DNA from: DASPKM01 sp963817075
GTDB lineage: Bacteria; Bacteroidota; Bacteroidia; Chitinophagales; Chitinophagaceae
Assembly (NCBI GenBank): GCA_963817075.1
Contig: CAWFMT010000009.1
Coordinates: 496,001-560,000, forward strand
Reading direction: 5' to 3'
DNA: 64,000 bases
The translations under genes were made by a program, and so were the position numbers. Positions 1 through 8,272 of the stretch are shown one piece after another (the stretch's first letter is position 1; each line of letters opens with the position of its first letter). The notes below the pieces were generated by a model. The model saw nothing but the letters and a program-made list of their open reading frames with translations. It had not been told where the DNA came from and searched no databases.

Positions 1-218
1 CATTATTTCTGGTTCGACCTCACCCCTAACCCCTCTCCGAAGGAGAGGGGAAGAAGAATGAAATACAATTGTCCAAATTTCAGTTGAAAATTGAGCATTG
101 AGAATTGAGCATTATTTCTGGTTCGACCTCACCCCTAACCCCTCTCCGAAGGAGAGGGGAAGAAGAATGAAATACAATTGTCCAAATTTCAGTTGAAAAT
201 TGAGTATTGAGAATTGAT
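1..218. repeat. Tandem repeat, period 109 bp, two copies
   Basis: Two almost identical 109-bp units (1-109 and 110-218). Each has a G+C-rich hairpin-forming core (cctctccgaaggagagg) followed by an A+T-rich tail of the type ttgagcattgagaattgag. A diverged inverted copy of the core lies near 55060-55115. No coding potential is seen. Confidence 0.9.
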
Positions 219-219
219 A

Positions 220-600
220 ATTATTCTGACATCCGACTTCAGACCTCAGACTTCAGTTATTCACCTCACCCCAACCCTCTCCACGAAGTGGAGAGGGAGC
301 AATAATGATTCATTCCCTCTCCGCAAAGCGGAGAGGGTGGCTCGCGAAGCGAGACGGGTGAGGGAAATAAGAGAATTGAAAATTATTCTGACATCCGACT
401 TCAGACCTCAGACTTCAGTTATTCACCTCACCCCAACCCTCTCCACGAAGTGGAGAGGGAGCAATAATGATTCATTCCCTCTCCGCAAAGTGGAGAGGGT
501 GGCTCGCGAAGCGAGACGGGTGAGGGAAATAAGAGAATTGAAAATTATTCTGACATCCGACCTCAGATCTCGGTCTTCAGTTCTGGTCAAAATTTCCTTG
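220..600. repeat. Tandem repeat, period 162 bp, two full copies and a partial third
   Basis: Units begin with attattctgacatccgac at 220, 382 and 544. Each unit joins a 'gacttcagacctcagacttcag' type phrase to two hairpins (ctctccacgaagtggagag and ctctccgcaaagcggagag) and a ggctcgcgaagcgagacggg stretch. The hairpin module recurs alone at about 8155-8210. An open frame through this stretch follows the repeat period and is not taken as a gene. Confidence 0.9.
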
Positions 601-650
601 CGTAACTTTCCGCCATTGCGACTTTGCGGTTAAATCCGGCAAATATTAAA

Positions 651-1082
651 ATGAGCCAACAAAAAAATAAACCAGAGATTGATATTGTCAATGAAATATT
701 GGAGGAATGTATTCTTGCTTATCCAGTTTCTTCATTTATCATTAGTTTATATAAGCAATACATCCATCGAGGGAGCCTGAGCAAAAAGCAATTGCAGGGA
801 TTACATGGAAAGGCCTCACAGATCATTGGACTTTCTCCCGGAAAAGTTGCCACTCTTGAGGCGCTGATCAACAGAATGCCGACCCGTTTCAAGTCTGAAC
901 TGCCAGAATCCAAAGCATTATATACAAAAGAAGAATCGACAGGTAAGATCATTGAGGAAATACTTTCAAAATACCCGCAACATAAGAGAGTTTTATTCCT
1001 GAAATCGAAATTTGAAAACAACGAGCTTCTTTCTGCAACGGAATTAGGAGAACTTAAGAAATTTCAACAGTTATTGAAATAA
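651..1082 (+). CDS. Small uncharacterised protein with an internal duplication
   Basis: 143 residues, no signal peptide, no membrane segment, charged and largely helical in appearance. I do not recognise the family. Two parts of the chain look alike: about residues 11-55 (IVNEILEECILAYP, then SLSKKQLQGL) and about 99-140 (IIEEILSKYPQHKR, then LSATELGELKKF). This suggests two copies of a helical hairpin of about 40 residues. I chose the ATG at 651 because the alternative start at 624 lies in the right arm of an intergenic palindrome. It stands alone, downstream of the repeats at 1-640. Function unknown. Confidence 0.7.
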   Translation: MSQQKNKPEIDIVNEILEECILAYPVSSFIISLYKQYIHRGSLSKKQLQGLHGKASQIIGLSPGKVATLEALINRMPTRFKSELPESKALYTKEESTGKIIEEILSKYPQHKRVLFLKSKFENNELLSATELGELKKFQQLLK

Positions 1083-1230
1083 AGAGTGATCAGAATCAGA
1101 CGCTACTTGTAGTTTAAGAACCAGGAGTTGCTTTTTTATCATTTGAAAATCTCTCTTCTTGATTGGTTCTTGTTTTTTGGTTCTTAGGACTTCATCTGTG
1201 TTAAACCAAGACATAGCAGGATCACTTACT

Positions 1231-1752
1231 TCATTCAACTTCCACGATCATTTCAATTTCAACTGCGATATTAAATGGAAGAGAATACATTCCCACTGCT
1301 GATCTTGCATGTTTTCCCTTGTCTCCGAATATAGCTACAAGCAAATCCGAGCAACCATTGATAACCTTGGGTTGATCTGTAAAATTTTCAGTGCAGTTGA
1401 CCATGCCCAATAATTTGATGATCCGCTTAACCTTATTGAGACTGCCCAGTTCATCCTTCAGAGTTGACAAAAGTGAAATGGCAGTTCGTTTTGCAGCTTC
1501 GTAACCTTCTTCCAAAGAAAGTTCTCTCCCCACCTTGCCGGTTATCATTGTTCCGTCCGCCTTCATCGGTCCTGAACCAGAGAGAAAGATCAGATTCCCT
1601 GTGCGTACAGCCTTAACATAATTCGCCAATGGTTTAGTAGGAGGGATTAGCTCTATTTTCAGGTCTTTTAGTCTCTGTTCAAAGTCCACCTGGGCGGAAA
1701 TCTTGATACTTGGCAGTAGAACCAAAATCGCGAAAATCAGTCTTAGTTTCAT
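1231..1752 (-). CDS. Secreted RidA (YjgF/YER057c/UK114) family protein
   Basis: 173 residues. Residues 1-20 form a signal peptide ending near SAQ, so the protein is exported, probably to the periplasm. The rest matches the RidA fold: an FLSGSGP segment, an AKRTAISLLSTLKDELGSL helix, and the C-terminal HARSAVG...LPFNIAVEIE segment. That segment carries the arginine which in RidA enzymes binds the enamine/imine acid and drives deamination. Cytosolic RidA proteins are about 125-130 residues; the extra length is the signal peptide and a short N-terminal extension. The substrate of exported members is not established. It appears monocistronic, with a palindromic repeat upstream at 1791-1870. Confidence 0.85.
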   Translation of the reverse strand: MKLRLIFAILVLLPSIKISAQVDFEQRLKDLKIELIPPTKPLANYVKAVRTGNLIFLSGSGPMKADGTMITGKVGRELSLEEGYEAAKRTAISLLSTLKDELGSLNKVKRIIKLLGMVNCTENFTDQPKVINGCSDLLVAIFGDKGKHARSAVGMYSLPFNIAVEIEMIVEVE

Positions 1753-1790
1753 GGAACCTGTTTTTGTTACTGAAGTTCCAGATTAAAGAC

Positions 1791-1870
1791 TTAACCGCCA
1801 AGTCGCAAAGGCACCAGGTAACGCGAGGATTTCTTCGCGAAACTTTGCGTCTTCGCGTCTTTGCGGTTAA
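1791..1870. repeat. Palindromic intergenic element (TTAACCGC...GCGGTTAA)
   Basis: 80-bp imperfect inverted repeat. The left end TTAACCGCCAAG pairs with the right end CTTTGCGGTTAA, and internal caaag/ctttg blocks also pair. Member of a family found in many gaps of this window. Confidence 0.85.
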
Positions 1871-2024
1871 AAATGAGTGACTGTAACATTTCTTTTGAAA
1901 CTACGTCATACTGATGATTTTCCAGTGAATCGTCGGTCCAAATTACCTTCTATAACTTCTTTAACTTCTGAATTCTGACTGCTCAAGAAGAATTTGGAGG
2001 TACTTGTGAGTAAATAAAATAGCC

Positions 2025-4394
2025 ATGATAAAAAACTATCTGAAGATAGCCTTCAGGAATATCGTACGTCATAAGGCCTATTCTCTGATAAATATCTCCG
2101 GCCTGGCCATTGGAATGGCAGCCAGTATTTTGATTCTCCTTTGGGTTCAGCACGAATTAAGCTATGATCGGTTTCATAAAAATGCCGATCAGACATATAG
2201 GATAATTTGCAATGCCAGCGATTTCAAAGCTGCTGTTAATCCCGCAGGCATGCCGGAAGGTTTGAAAGCTGGTATGCCAGTCATCAAGAACTACGTCCGT
2301 ATCAGTCACCTCTCTTCCAATCTGTTTGAAGTAGGTGACAAGAAATTTGAAGAAAAGAGAGTTTTTTATGTAGACACAAGTTTCCTGGATGTCTTTTCAT
2401 TTAAACTCATAAGTGGCAACCGACAAACTGCCCTTGATCGTCCCGATGCAATATTGATAACGGAGGCGATGGCAAAGAAATATTTTGGAAAGGATGATCC
2501 GATGGGGAAAACTATTAAGAAGGACAACGGAAGTAACGTGGTCGTCAATGGAATTCTTGCAAATACTCCTTCCGATTCTCACCTGCAGTTCGATATGATC
2601 TTACCCATGACTTCGATCATGCAATCCAATAATGATTTGAAGAATAACACCTGGGAAAATTTCAATTACTATTCATATGTTCTGTTAGATAAGAACTTCA
2701 TACCTACAAAATCGTCTTTGGCTGGTTTGAATGATCAGATAGATAAGATCTATAAATCACGGGTTACAAGTTTGAAGGTCAATTTTCAATTGCAGCCACT
2801 CACAAGTATACATCTTCATTCTAATTTACAGGTTGACCTGAGCGGCCATGGGAACATTCAGTATGTAAATATTTTTTTCCTGGTAGCAATTTTCATTCTG
2901 GTTGTTGCCTGTATCAATTTTATGAATCTTGCTACTGCTCGTTCGGCGAGGAGAGCAAAGGAAGTTGGATTGCGAAAAGCAGTTGGAGCAGTCAGGATGC
3001 AGGTTGTTAAGCAATTTCTTGGCGAGTCAGTATTGATTTCGTTTCTGGCAATGCTACTGGCCGTTGGACTTGTGTATTTATTTCTGCCGATGTTCAATGA
3101 AATTGCAGGTAAAAAATTAGAGATTTCTTTATTGGACGGGAAAGTAGTTCTGGGTCTATTGGGAATTGCCTTGCTCACTGGTTTGATTTCCGGGAGTTAT
3201 CCTGCACTTTTTCTAAGTGGTTTCGCACCTGTGAAGGTTTTGAAGGGCCATTTCAAATCAACAGGGGGAAATCTATTCTTCAGAAATGCACTTGTAGTCA
3301 CTCAATTTATTGTATCAATTGTATTATTGGTCGGGACCGTGGTTGTATATAACCAGGTTGAGTTTATAAGAAATAAAAACCTGGGATTTGAAAAGGCTAA
3401 TCTTCTTTATATGCCAATGACAGGAGAGATCTGGCGCAAGCAACGTGCTTTGAAGACTGAACTGGCACAGAATGATTTCACAAGGAATTTTACCATTGTT
3501 TCTGATGTGCCAACGAATCTTACCAGTGGTACAATTGATATACAATGGGAAGGAAAGGATCCCAAGTTGCAGGTTGTATTTCCATCGATGTACGTAAGCG
3601 AAAACTTTATCGAAGTCTTCAGGATGAAATTATTGAAGGGTAGAAGTTTCTCACCTGAATTCAAAGCTGATACAAGTAATTTCATAGTAAACGAGAAAGC
3701 ATTACAGGTGATGGGAATGTCTTTAGATGAAGCAGTAGGAAAGCCGCTTTCATTTTCAGGAAATTCCGGAAAAATAATTGGGGTTGTAAAAGATTTTAAT
3801 TTCAAGCCAATCCAACAACCGATCGAACCATTGGTTCTTGCGTTGAACACCTGGGGTGGGACAGTAGTTGTGAGAACAGAAGCTGGAACTACTGAATCAA
3901 GTATTAAAGCACTTGAAAAAATTTGTAAGAATCTGAATCCGGCTTTTCCCTTCACATTTAATTTCATTGATCAGGATCTCGCCAATTTATACAAGGGTGA
4001 GCAGACTCTGGGAAGCCTGTTTAATATATTCGCCATTCTTGCCATTTTTATTTCCTGTATGGGATTATATGGGTTGTCGGCCTTCATGGCAGAACAACGC
4101 ACCAAAGAAATTGGAGTACGAAAAGTATTAGGAGCTTCTGTATTTAATATCGTCTATTTATTATCTACTGGATTTGTAAGACTGATACTTATTGCGATGG
4201 CCATTGCTATCCCAATCTCCTGGTGGGCGATACATAGCTGGCTGGAAAGTTTCGCATATCATATAGAAGTGGGATGGTTGGTTTTTCTGATCGCATCCAT
4301 TGCGGCACTGCTCATTGCCTGTCTCACCGTTAGCTATGAATCCATCAAGGCCGCTCTTTCCAATCCGGTGAGGAGTTTGAGGTCTGATGGATGA
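2025..4394 (+). CDS. ABC transporter permease, MacB/FtsX-like
   Basis: 789 residues. The N-terminus (MIKNYLKIAFRNIVRHK) is the usual opening of Bacteroidota MacB-like permeases, followed by a TM segment at about 20-43 and a periplasmic MacB_PCD-type domain. Next come three TM segments around 280-400, a second extracytoplasmic domain, and a C-terminal FtsX block with EQRTKEIGVRKVLGAS and three more TM segments. Proteins of this kind pair with a separate ATPase to move or push out lipoproteins, peptides or antibiotics; no ATPase gene is nearby. Paralogues lie at 31453-33874 (frameshifted) and 41289-43685. Substrate unknown. Confidence 0.9.
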   Translation: MIKNYLKIAFRNIVRHKAYSLINISGLAIGMAASILILLWVQHELSYDRFHKNADQTYRIICNASDFKAAVNPAGMPEGLKAGMPVIKNYVRISHLSSNLFEVGDKKFEEKRVFYVDTSFLDVFSFKLISGNRQTALDRPDAILITEAMAKKYFGKDDPMGKTIKKDNGSNVVVNGILANTPSDSHLQFDMILPMTSIMQSNNDLKNNTWENFNYYSYVLLDKNFIPTKSSLAGLNDQIDKIYKSRVTSLKVNFQLQPLTSIHLHSNLQVDLSGHGNIQYVNIFFLVAIFILVVACINFMNLATARSARRAKEVGLRKAVGAVRMQVVKQFLGESVLISFLAMLLAVGLVYLFLPMFNEIAGKKLEISLLDGKVVLGLLGIALLTGLISGSYPALFLSGFAPVKVLKGHFKSTGGNLFFRNALVVTQFIVSIVLLVGTVVVYNQVEFIRNKNLGFEKANLLYMPMTGEIWRKQRALKTELAQNDFTRNFTIVSDVPTNLTSGTIDIQWEGKDPKLQVVFPSMYVSENFIEVFRMKLLKGRSFSPEFKADTSNFIVNEKALQVMGMSLDEAVGKPLSFSGNSGKIIGVVKDFNFKPIQQPIEPLVLALNTWGGTVVVRTEAGTTESSIKALEKICKNLNPAFPFTFNFIDQDLANLYKGEQTLGSLFNIFAILAIFISCMGLYGLSAFMAEQRTKEIGVRKVLGASVFNIVYLLSTGFVRLILIAMAIAIPISWWAIHSWLESFAYHIEVGWLVFLIASIAALLIACLTVSYESIKAALSNPVRSLRSDG

Positions 4395-4404
4395 TTAGTT
4401 GGAG

Positions 4405-4480
4405 GGTTAAGTTGTTGAATTGTTGAGTTGTTGACTAGTGTATTCTCATACCAGTCAACATTTCAACATTTCAACCACTG
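4405..4480. repeat. Imperfect inverted repeat of GTTGA phrases
   Basis: Left arm gttgaattgttgagttgttg and right arm caacatttcaacatttcaac are inverted copies around a short centre (ctagtgtattctcatacc). It lies just after the permease stop and may act as a hairpin in the 3' end of that transcript; this is inference. Confidence 0.7.
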
Positions 4481-4641
4481 ACGCACATCTACTGACTATT
4501 TCCCGTACAACTACGCTTGTTTCCCTCCATTGTCCATCCGACCATTGTGCTGCGGATTCCGCTCCACAGTCTGCAGCTGCGGCAGGACAAACCGAAAACC
4601 TGTATAAGAGAGTAGGCGATCCTTCATTTCAAATTTTACTT

Positions 4642-4977
4642 ATGAAGAAGATTCTCCCTGGCTTACTTGGCCTTGCAGCCGTGTTAGCCATAACCGTTGC
4701 ATTTGCATTTTCAACAGTTGAAAAGTCAAAGGCAAAATTGTTTACTCAAGAATGGTTCACTCTAAATAATGGAGGTGATCCGAAAGAGCCAACAGACTAT
4801 ACCTATCTTGGTTCAACTCCTGGCTGTACCGATGGATTGGATGTTTGTGCCATCCGTGCGGAAGTACAGATGATTGGTGAACAGCAAAGGCCTGTAATAG
4901 ATGGAACTTTGTCGGACGAAATTGATGATGCGCTTGTCAGCCATTTCGAATCTACAAATGTGAAGCTGAAGAATTAG
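4642..4977 (+). CDS. Small exported protein, DUF6520-like
   Basis: 111 residues from the ATG at 4642 (MKKILPGLLGLAAVLAITVA). An upstream in-frame ATG at 4438 is rejected because the extra 68 residues are encoded in repeat-like DNA and would bury the signal peptide. After the signal sequence the mature part has an FTQEWFTLNNGGDP segment and two cysteines (CTDGLDVC). The short length, the N-terminus and the cysteine pair resemble the DUF6520 family of small Bacteroidota proteins, whose role is unknown. The family name is a guess from memory. Confidence 0.6.
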   Translation: MKKILPGLLGLAAVLAITVAFAFSTVEKSKAKLFTQEWFTLNNGGDPKEPTDYTYLGSTPGCTDGLDVCAIRAEVQMIGEQQRPVIDGTLSDEIDDALVSHFESTNVKLKN

Positions 4978-4988
4978 GATTTAATTTT

Positions 4989-5068
4989 TTACCGCAAAGG
5001 CGCAAGGACGCAAAGTTTCGCCAGGATTTCTTTGCGATACCTGGCGTTCATGGCGCCTTGGCGGTTAA
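4989..5068. repeat. Palindromic intergenic element
   Basis: 80 bp from TTACCGCAAAGGCGC to GGCGCCTTGGCGGTTAA, an imperfect palindrome of the window-wide family, between convergent genes (4642-4977 and 5135-6649). Confidence 0.85.
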
Positions 5069-5134
5069 TCTTTCTTTTGCATTCTCAAATTCTCCCTGCT
5101 TGACTGCGCAGCTGGCAAGAAATTTTCAAATTGT

Positions 5135-6649
5135 TTACTTCCCTTTCATTTCTATATCAATAATCCTCTGACCCTGGGCTTTCAGAAAGGACACCAATGC
5201 AGGCATATATACTTTGTATCCATCATCCACATTGGTAAATATGATTAGACCATGCTTGGATTTCGGCAGGAGAAAGACCAGCGTTTGACACCCTTCATCG
5301 GCTCCGCCATGCGACAAAGTATATTCTCCGTCACCGAGATTATCATAAATCTCCCAGCCCAATCCAAAATATTTGTCCTCTTTGACTGTTACCTGGTGTT
5401 CTGACATTTCTTTAAACACCTGAGGTGATAATCCTTTTCCTTCCAATACGGCCACCAGGAACTTTCCATAATCCTCTACAGTAGTGAGCAGATCGTCCGC
5501 AGCATTTGCATATTTATTTTTATTGATCTTATAAACCTTTCCCGCAGGATCATGGCCCATCGCAAATCTTTTCTCATCCATCGAAGCATCCCAAAAAAAC
5601 CGGGTGTCATTCATTCCCAAAGGTGTAAATACAAGTTCCTTCGCCAATTGGGCTAGCGTCTTTTGAAATTTTTTCTCCAACGCTCTTCGGAGGTATTCAA
5701 ACCCTTCACCTGAGTATCCGTATTTGGTTCCTGGATCAACATCAAAAGCAAGCTTCTTGGTTGGATTATTCCATCGCCAATTTGGAAAGCCTGTTTGGTG
5801 ACTAAGGACTATGCGTGATGTTAGTTTTTTATGTCTCGGGTCATTTATCAGATCAGGATCGATCCAATATTTATAAAGCGGTTCATCCAGATTCCATTTC
5901 CCCATGCTCACTAATTTAAGCGCCACCATTGCTGTAACAGGCTTCGTAAGTGAGGCAACATTCCAAATAGTATTTAAAGGGGCCGGTCTTCCTTTCTCTA
6001 ATTCTCCATAAACATTCACAGCTTTCAGTTTCCCGTCCTTAATAATGCCAATCCCGAGAGCAGGTATCTTGTTCGTCTTGATCCATGCTTCAATCTCGCT
6101 TGCATCATTAAAAATTGTATTGCCTTTATCTGGTGTATCCATCGGCTGATGGTCATAGCTCAAGCCACGAAGAAATTTCCATTTTCCATCTTCAATGGTC
6201 CAGACGTGCGTAAACCTTGCGATACTCGTAAAATATTCAGGCTTGTCCTTCTCCAATGCATAAAAGCGATGAATTCCATGTTGGATGGCTCCATATAATT
6301 TTCCATTCTGTTCTAATGGATATATCTCAGTTCCGGCCATTGCCAATCTCCTAATTGGCTTATAGCTCAATTTGCAGATGTTATTTTTGATGCTTTGGAC
6401 GAAAGCTGCTTTTGATGGAGTAATTCCGCCCTTGTCATGGTAGAATTCAAAATCTTCACTGACCATCTTTTCAAGTTGGAGCGTATCGCATTTGTTGAAG
6501 CCTAATTCAAACAGAAGACTATCCTGTTTCATGATCTCTTTGTACAAATCAGAATTCTTTGAAACCTGGCCTATGACAAATGATATGCTGAGTGTAGACA
6601 GGATAAACAAAAAGCTGCGTTTGAGTGTTGCTCTGGAATTCACTTTCAT
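5135..6649 (-). CDS. Serine hydrolase (class C beta-lactamase fold) with N-terminal DUF4440/NTF2-like domain
   Basis: 504 residues. Residues 1-27 form a signal peptide. About 35-165 look like a DUF4440/SnoaL-type NTF2-like domain (LVSEDFEFY-like start, ending HVWTIEDGKWKFLRGLSYDH). About 180-500 are a penicillin-binding/class C beta-lactamase-like domain with S233-L-T-K236 (SxxK), Y312-S-G (the YxN position with Gly for Asn) and H447-G-G (the KTG position). Such proteins usually act as esterases or D-Ala peptidases rather than resistance enzymes. It lies 136 bp downstream of a shorter paralogue on the same strand (6786-7991), with a palindromic repeat between them, so the pair probably arose by duplication. 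Substrate unknown. Confidence 0.88.
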   Translation of the reverse strand: MKVNSRATLKRSFLFILSTLSISFVIGQVSKNSDLYKEIMKQDSLLFELGFNKCDTLQLEKMVSEDFEFYHDKGGITPSKAAFVQSIKNNICKLSYKPIRRLAMAGTEIYPLEQNGKLYGAIQHGIHRFYALEKDKPEYFTSIARFTHVWTIEDGKWKFLRGLSYDHQPMDTPDKGNTIFNDASEIEAWIKTNKIPALGIGIIKDGKLKAVNVYGELEKGRPAPLNTIWNVASLTKPVTAMVALKLVSMGKWNLDEPLYKYWIDPDLINDPRHKKLTSRIVLSHQTGFPNWRWNNPTKKLAFDVDPGTKYGYSGEGFEYLRRALEKKFQKTLAQLAKELVFTPLGMNDTRFFWDASMDEKRFAMGHDPAGKVYKINKNKYANAADDLLTTVEDYGKFLVAVLEGKGLSPQVFKEMSEHQVTVKEDKYFGLGWEIYDNLGDGEYTLSHGGADEGCQTLVFLLPKSKHGLIIFTNVDDGYKVYMPALVSFLKAQGQRIIDIEMKGK

Positions 6650-6678
6650 CTTTAGTTCGATTGCTCAAATAAATAAAA

Positions 6679-6773
6679 TTAACCGCAGAGAAAAGGAGGA
6701 AAAAGAGTATTCGCAGAGAATGATTTTAACGAGACCTCTGCGCTACCTCTTGTTCTCCATTTCTCTGCGGTAA
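6679..6773. repeat. Palindromic intergenic element, AACCGCAGAG variant
   Basis: About 95 bp from TTAACCGCAGAGAA to TTCTCTGCGGTAA. The ends pair perfectly over about 10 bp. The core sequence differs from the AACCGCAAAGGCGC form, so it is a subfamily. It separates the two serine hydrolase genes. Confidence 0.8.
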
Positions 6774-6785
6774 AAAATATACCTG

Positions 6786-7991
6786 CTATTGCTTCTTTTG
6801 ATTATACGGAATATAATTCTCCCAATACCAGGGAGTGTATTTATCTCCAATTGCAAATTCCAGTAGTTCTTTAAATATACTTTCTCCATTATCACTATTG
6901 GTCATAATCACAATCCCTGTTCCCTGCCCCGGAAAAATGATTGAGTAGTGTTGAAATCCATCTCCGTGACCTTCTTTAAATGCTCCGATGCCATAAGGTG
7001 ACTGCAATAAAAGCCAGCCAAGTCCGGAAGTGAGTTTTATATTATCATTGAGAGTTGAATCCCTGAATCGCAAGGGCCCATGTTGTTGTATACTCCGCAG
7101 CCGAATTTGAGGCGTGAACATTTTTTGAGTGGACTCCGCCTTAATGATCTTGTTTGCAAGGACGGCTTCCAGGAATTTTGTGTAATCATCAAGAGTAGTT
7201 TCTAATGTACTGGCGGATCTGGGTTCATTGTCTTTGTCCTTTTCATATGCTTTTCCCGAGACATCATGACCAAACGCAAAATTCTTCTCGAATTCAGGTC
7301 GCCATGAATACTGAGAATTACTCATCATCAATGGCCCGAATATCTTTTCCTGCATAAGGGCTTCCAATGATTTTCCCAACAACTTTTCTATCACAACCTG
7401 TAGATAAACCATTCCTTCTCCGGAATAACCATATTTTGAACCTGGTTCAAAATTTACCTTTAATTTTTCATCGCTTTCATCCCATCTCCAATTCGCAAAC
7501 CCGGAAGTATGTGAGAGGCACATCCTTGCAGTAATTTTCTTATATAGCGAATCATTTCTCAAGACAGAATAATCATCATGCCATCTTGTAGCTGGTTTAT
7601 ATTCATAGATGGGTTGTGGGAGGTAGCTCTGTAATGGTTTGTCAAGGTCTATCACTCCTTCTTCCACCAATTTTAATACAAGCACTGCAAATACCGCTTT
7701 GCTTAATGACGCCCCGTAAATGTTGGTATTAGATTCAAGACTGTCTTTTTTCTCAAATAATTTATGACCAAATGTTTTTTTATAGACAGGCTTGTTCTTA
7801 TTAAAAACACTTATTGCCAGACCATGGACGTTGGCCTCCCTGATAAGCGTTCTGATTTTATTATCCAATTGGGCTGATGTGATCTGACTATTATCAAGCC
7901 TTGTGATCTTCTGAGCAATTAAGTTGTGAATGTTTCCAAGGAAAATAAATAGAAGAGTAGTAATTCTTATAGAAGTGAGCATCCATTTCAT
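6786..7991 (-). CDS. Serine hydrolase, class C beta-lactamase fold
   Basis: 401 residues with a signal peptide (about 1-26). Active-site signatures are S95-L-S-K98 (SxxK), Y189-S-G at the YxN position, and EGHGDGF near residue 345 at the KTG position. It is the closest relative in the window of the protein at 5135-6649: both share the KYGYSGEG, FANWRW/FPNWRW and FGHDVSGK/MGHDPAGK segments. It lacks the DUF4440 domain. Probably periplasmic or lipid-associated and active on esters or peptides; no genetic context points to a substrate. Confidence 0.88.
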   Translation of the reverse strand: MKWMLTSIRITTLLFIFLGNIHNLIAQKITRLDNSQITSAQLDNKIRTLIREANVHGLAISVFNKNKPVYKKTFGHKLFEKKDSLESNTNIYGASLSKAVFAVLVLKLVEEGVIDLDKPLQSYLPQPIYEYKPATRWHDDYSVLRNDSLYKKITARMCLSHTSGFANWRWDESDEKLKVNFEPGSKYGYSGEGMVYLQVVIEKLLGKSLEALMQEKIFGPLMMSNSQYSWRPEFEKNFAFGHDVSGKAYEKDKDNEPRSASTLETTLDDYTKFLEAVLANKIIKAESTQKMFTPQIRLRSIQQHGPLRFRDSTLNDNIKLTSGLGWLLLQSPYGIGAFKEGHGDGFQHYSIIFPGQGTGIVIMTNSDNGESIFKELLEFAIGDKYTPWYWENYIPYNQKKQ

Positions 7992-8045
7992 ATATCTCGA
8001 TGTGAGTTTATTAGAGTTTTTAAAGGTAGGGAATTCTTTAAAGGC

Positions 8046-8125
8046 TTAACCGCAAAGGCGCCATGGCGCGAAAGTTCGCCAGGATTTCACGCAAAGTAGC
8101 AAAGAAGGCAAAGACGCAAAGTTGT
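8046..8125. repeat. Degenerate palindromic element, left arm
   Basis: Begins TTAACCGCAAAGGCGC like the family but the right end GCGGTTAA is missing. It is followed at about 8155-8210 by the ctctccacaaagtggagag/ggctcgcagccaggcgag hairpin module also seen at 280-360. A short frame through here is repeat-derived. Confidence 0.7.
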
Positions 8126-8213
8126 ATTCCCAAATTATTAATAGAACAGGTACTTATTCCCTCTCCACAAAGTGGAGAGGGTGGCTCGCAGCCAGGCGAG
8201 ACGGGTGAGGTAC

Positions 8214-8241
8214 AAATAAAAAAAAGGAGGCCTTCGCCTCC
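8214..8241 (-). terminator. Rho-independent terminator of the tlpA-susC-susD operon
   Basis: Read on the minus strand: stem GGAGGC, loop GAAG, stem GCCTCC (8241 to 8226), then a run of eight or more T. It sits about 30 bp after the susD-like stop codon. Confidence 0.88.
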
Positions 8242-8272
8242 CTTCTAACTAGAAACTAAACGTGCATGAGAA

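Noticed and set aside
214..633. A 139-residue open frame
   Set aside because: Its protein repeats with the 162-bp DNA period, with no start context; repeat-derived.
8063..8248. A short open frame
   Set aside because: Made of a palindrome arm and the hairpin module shared with 280-360.
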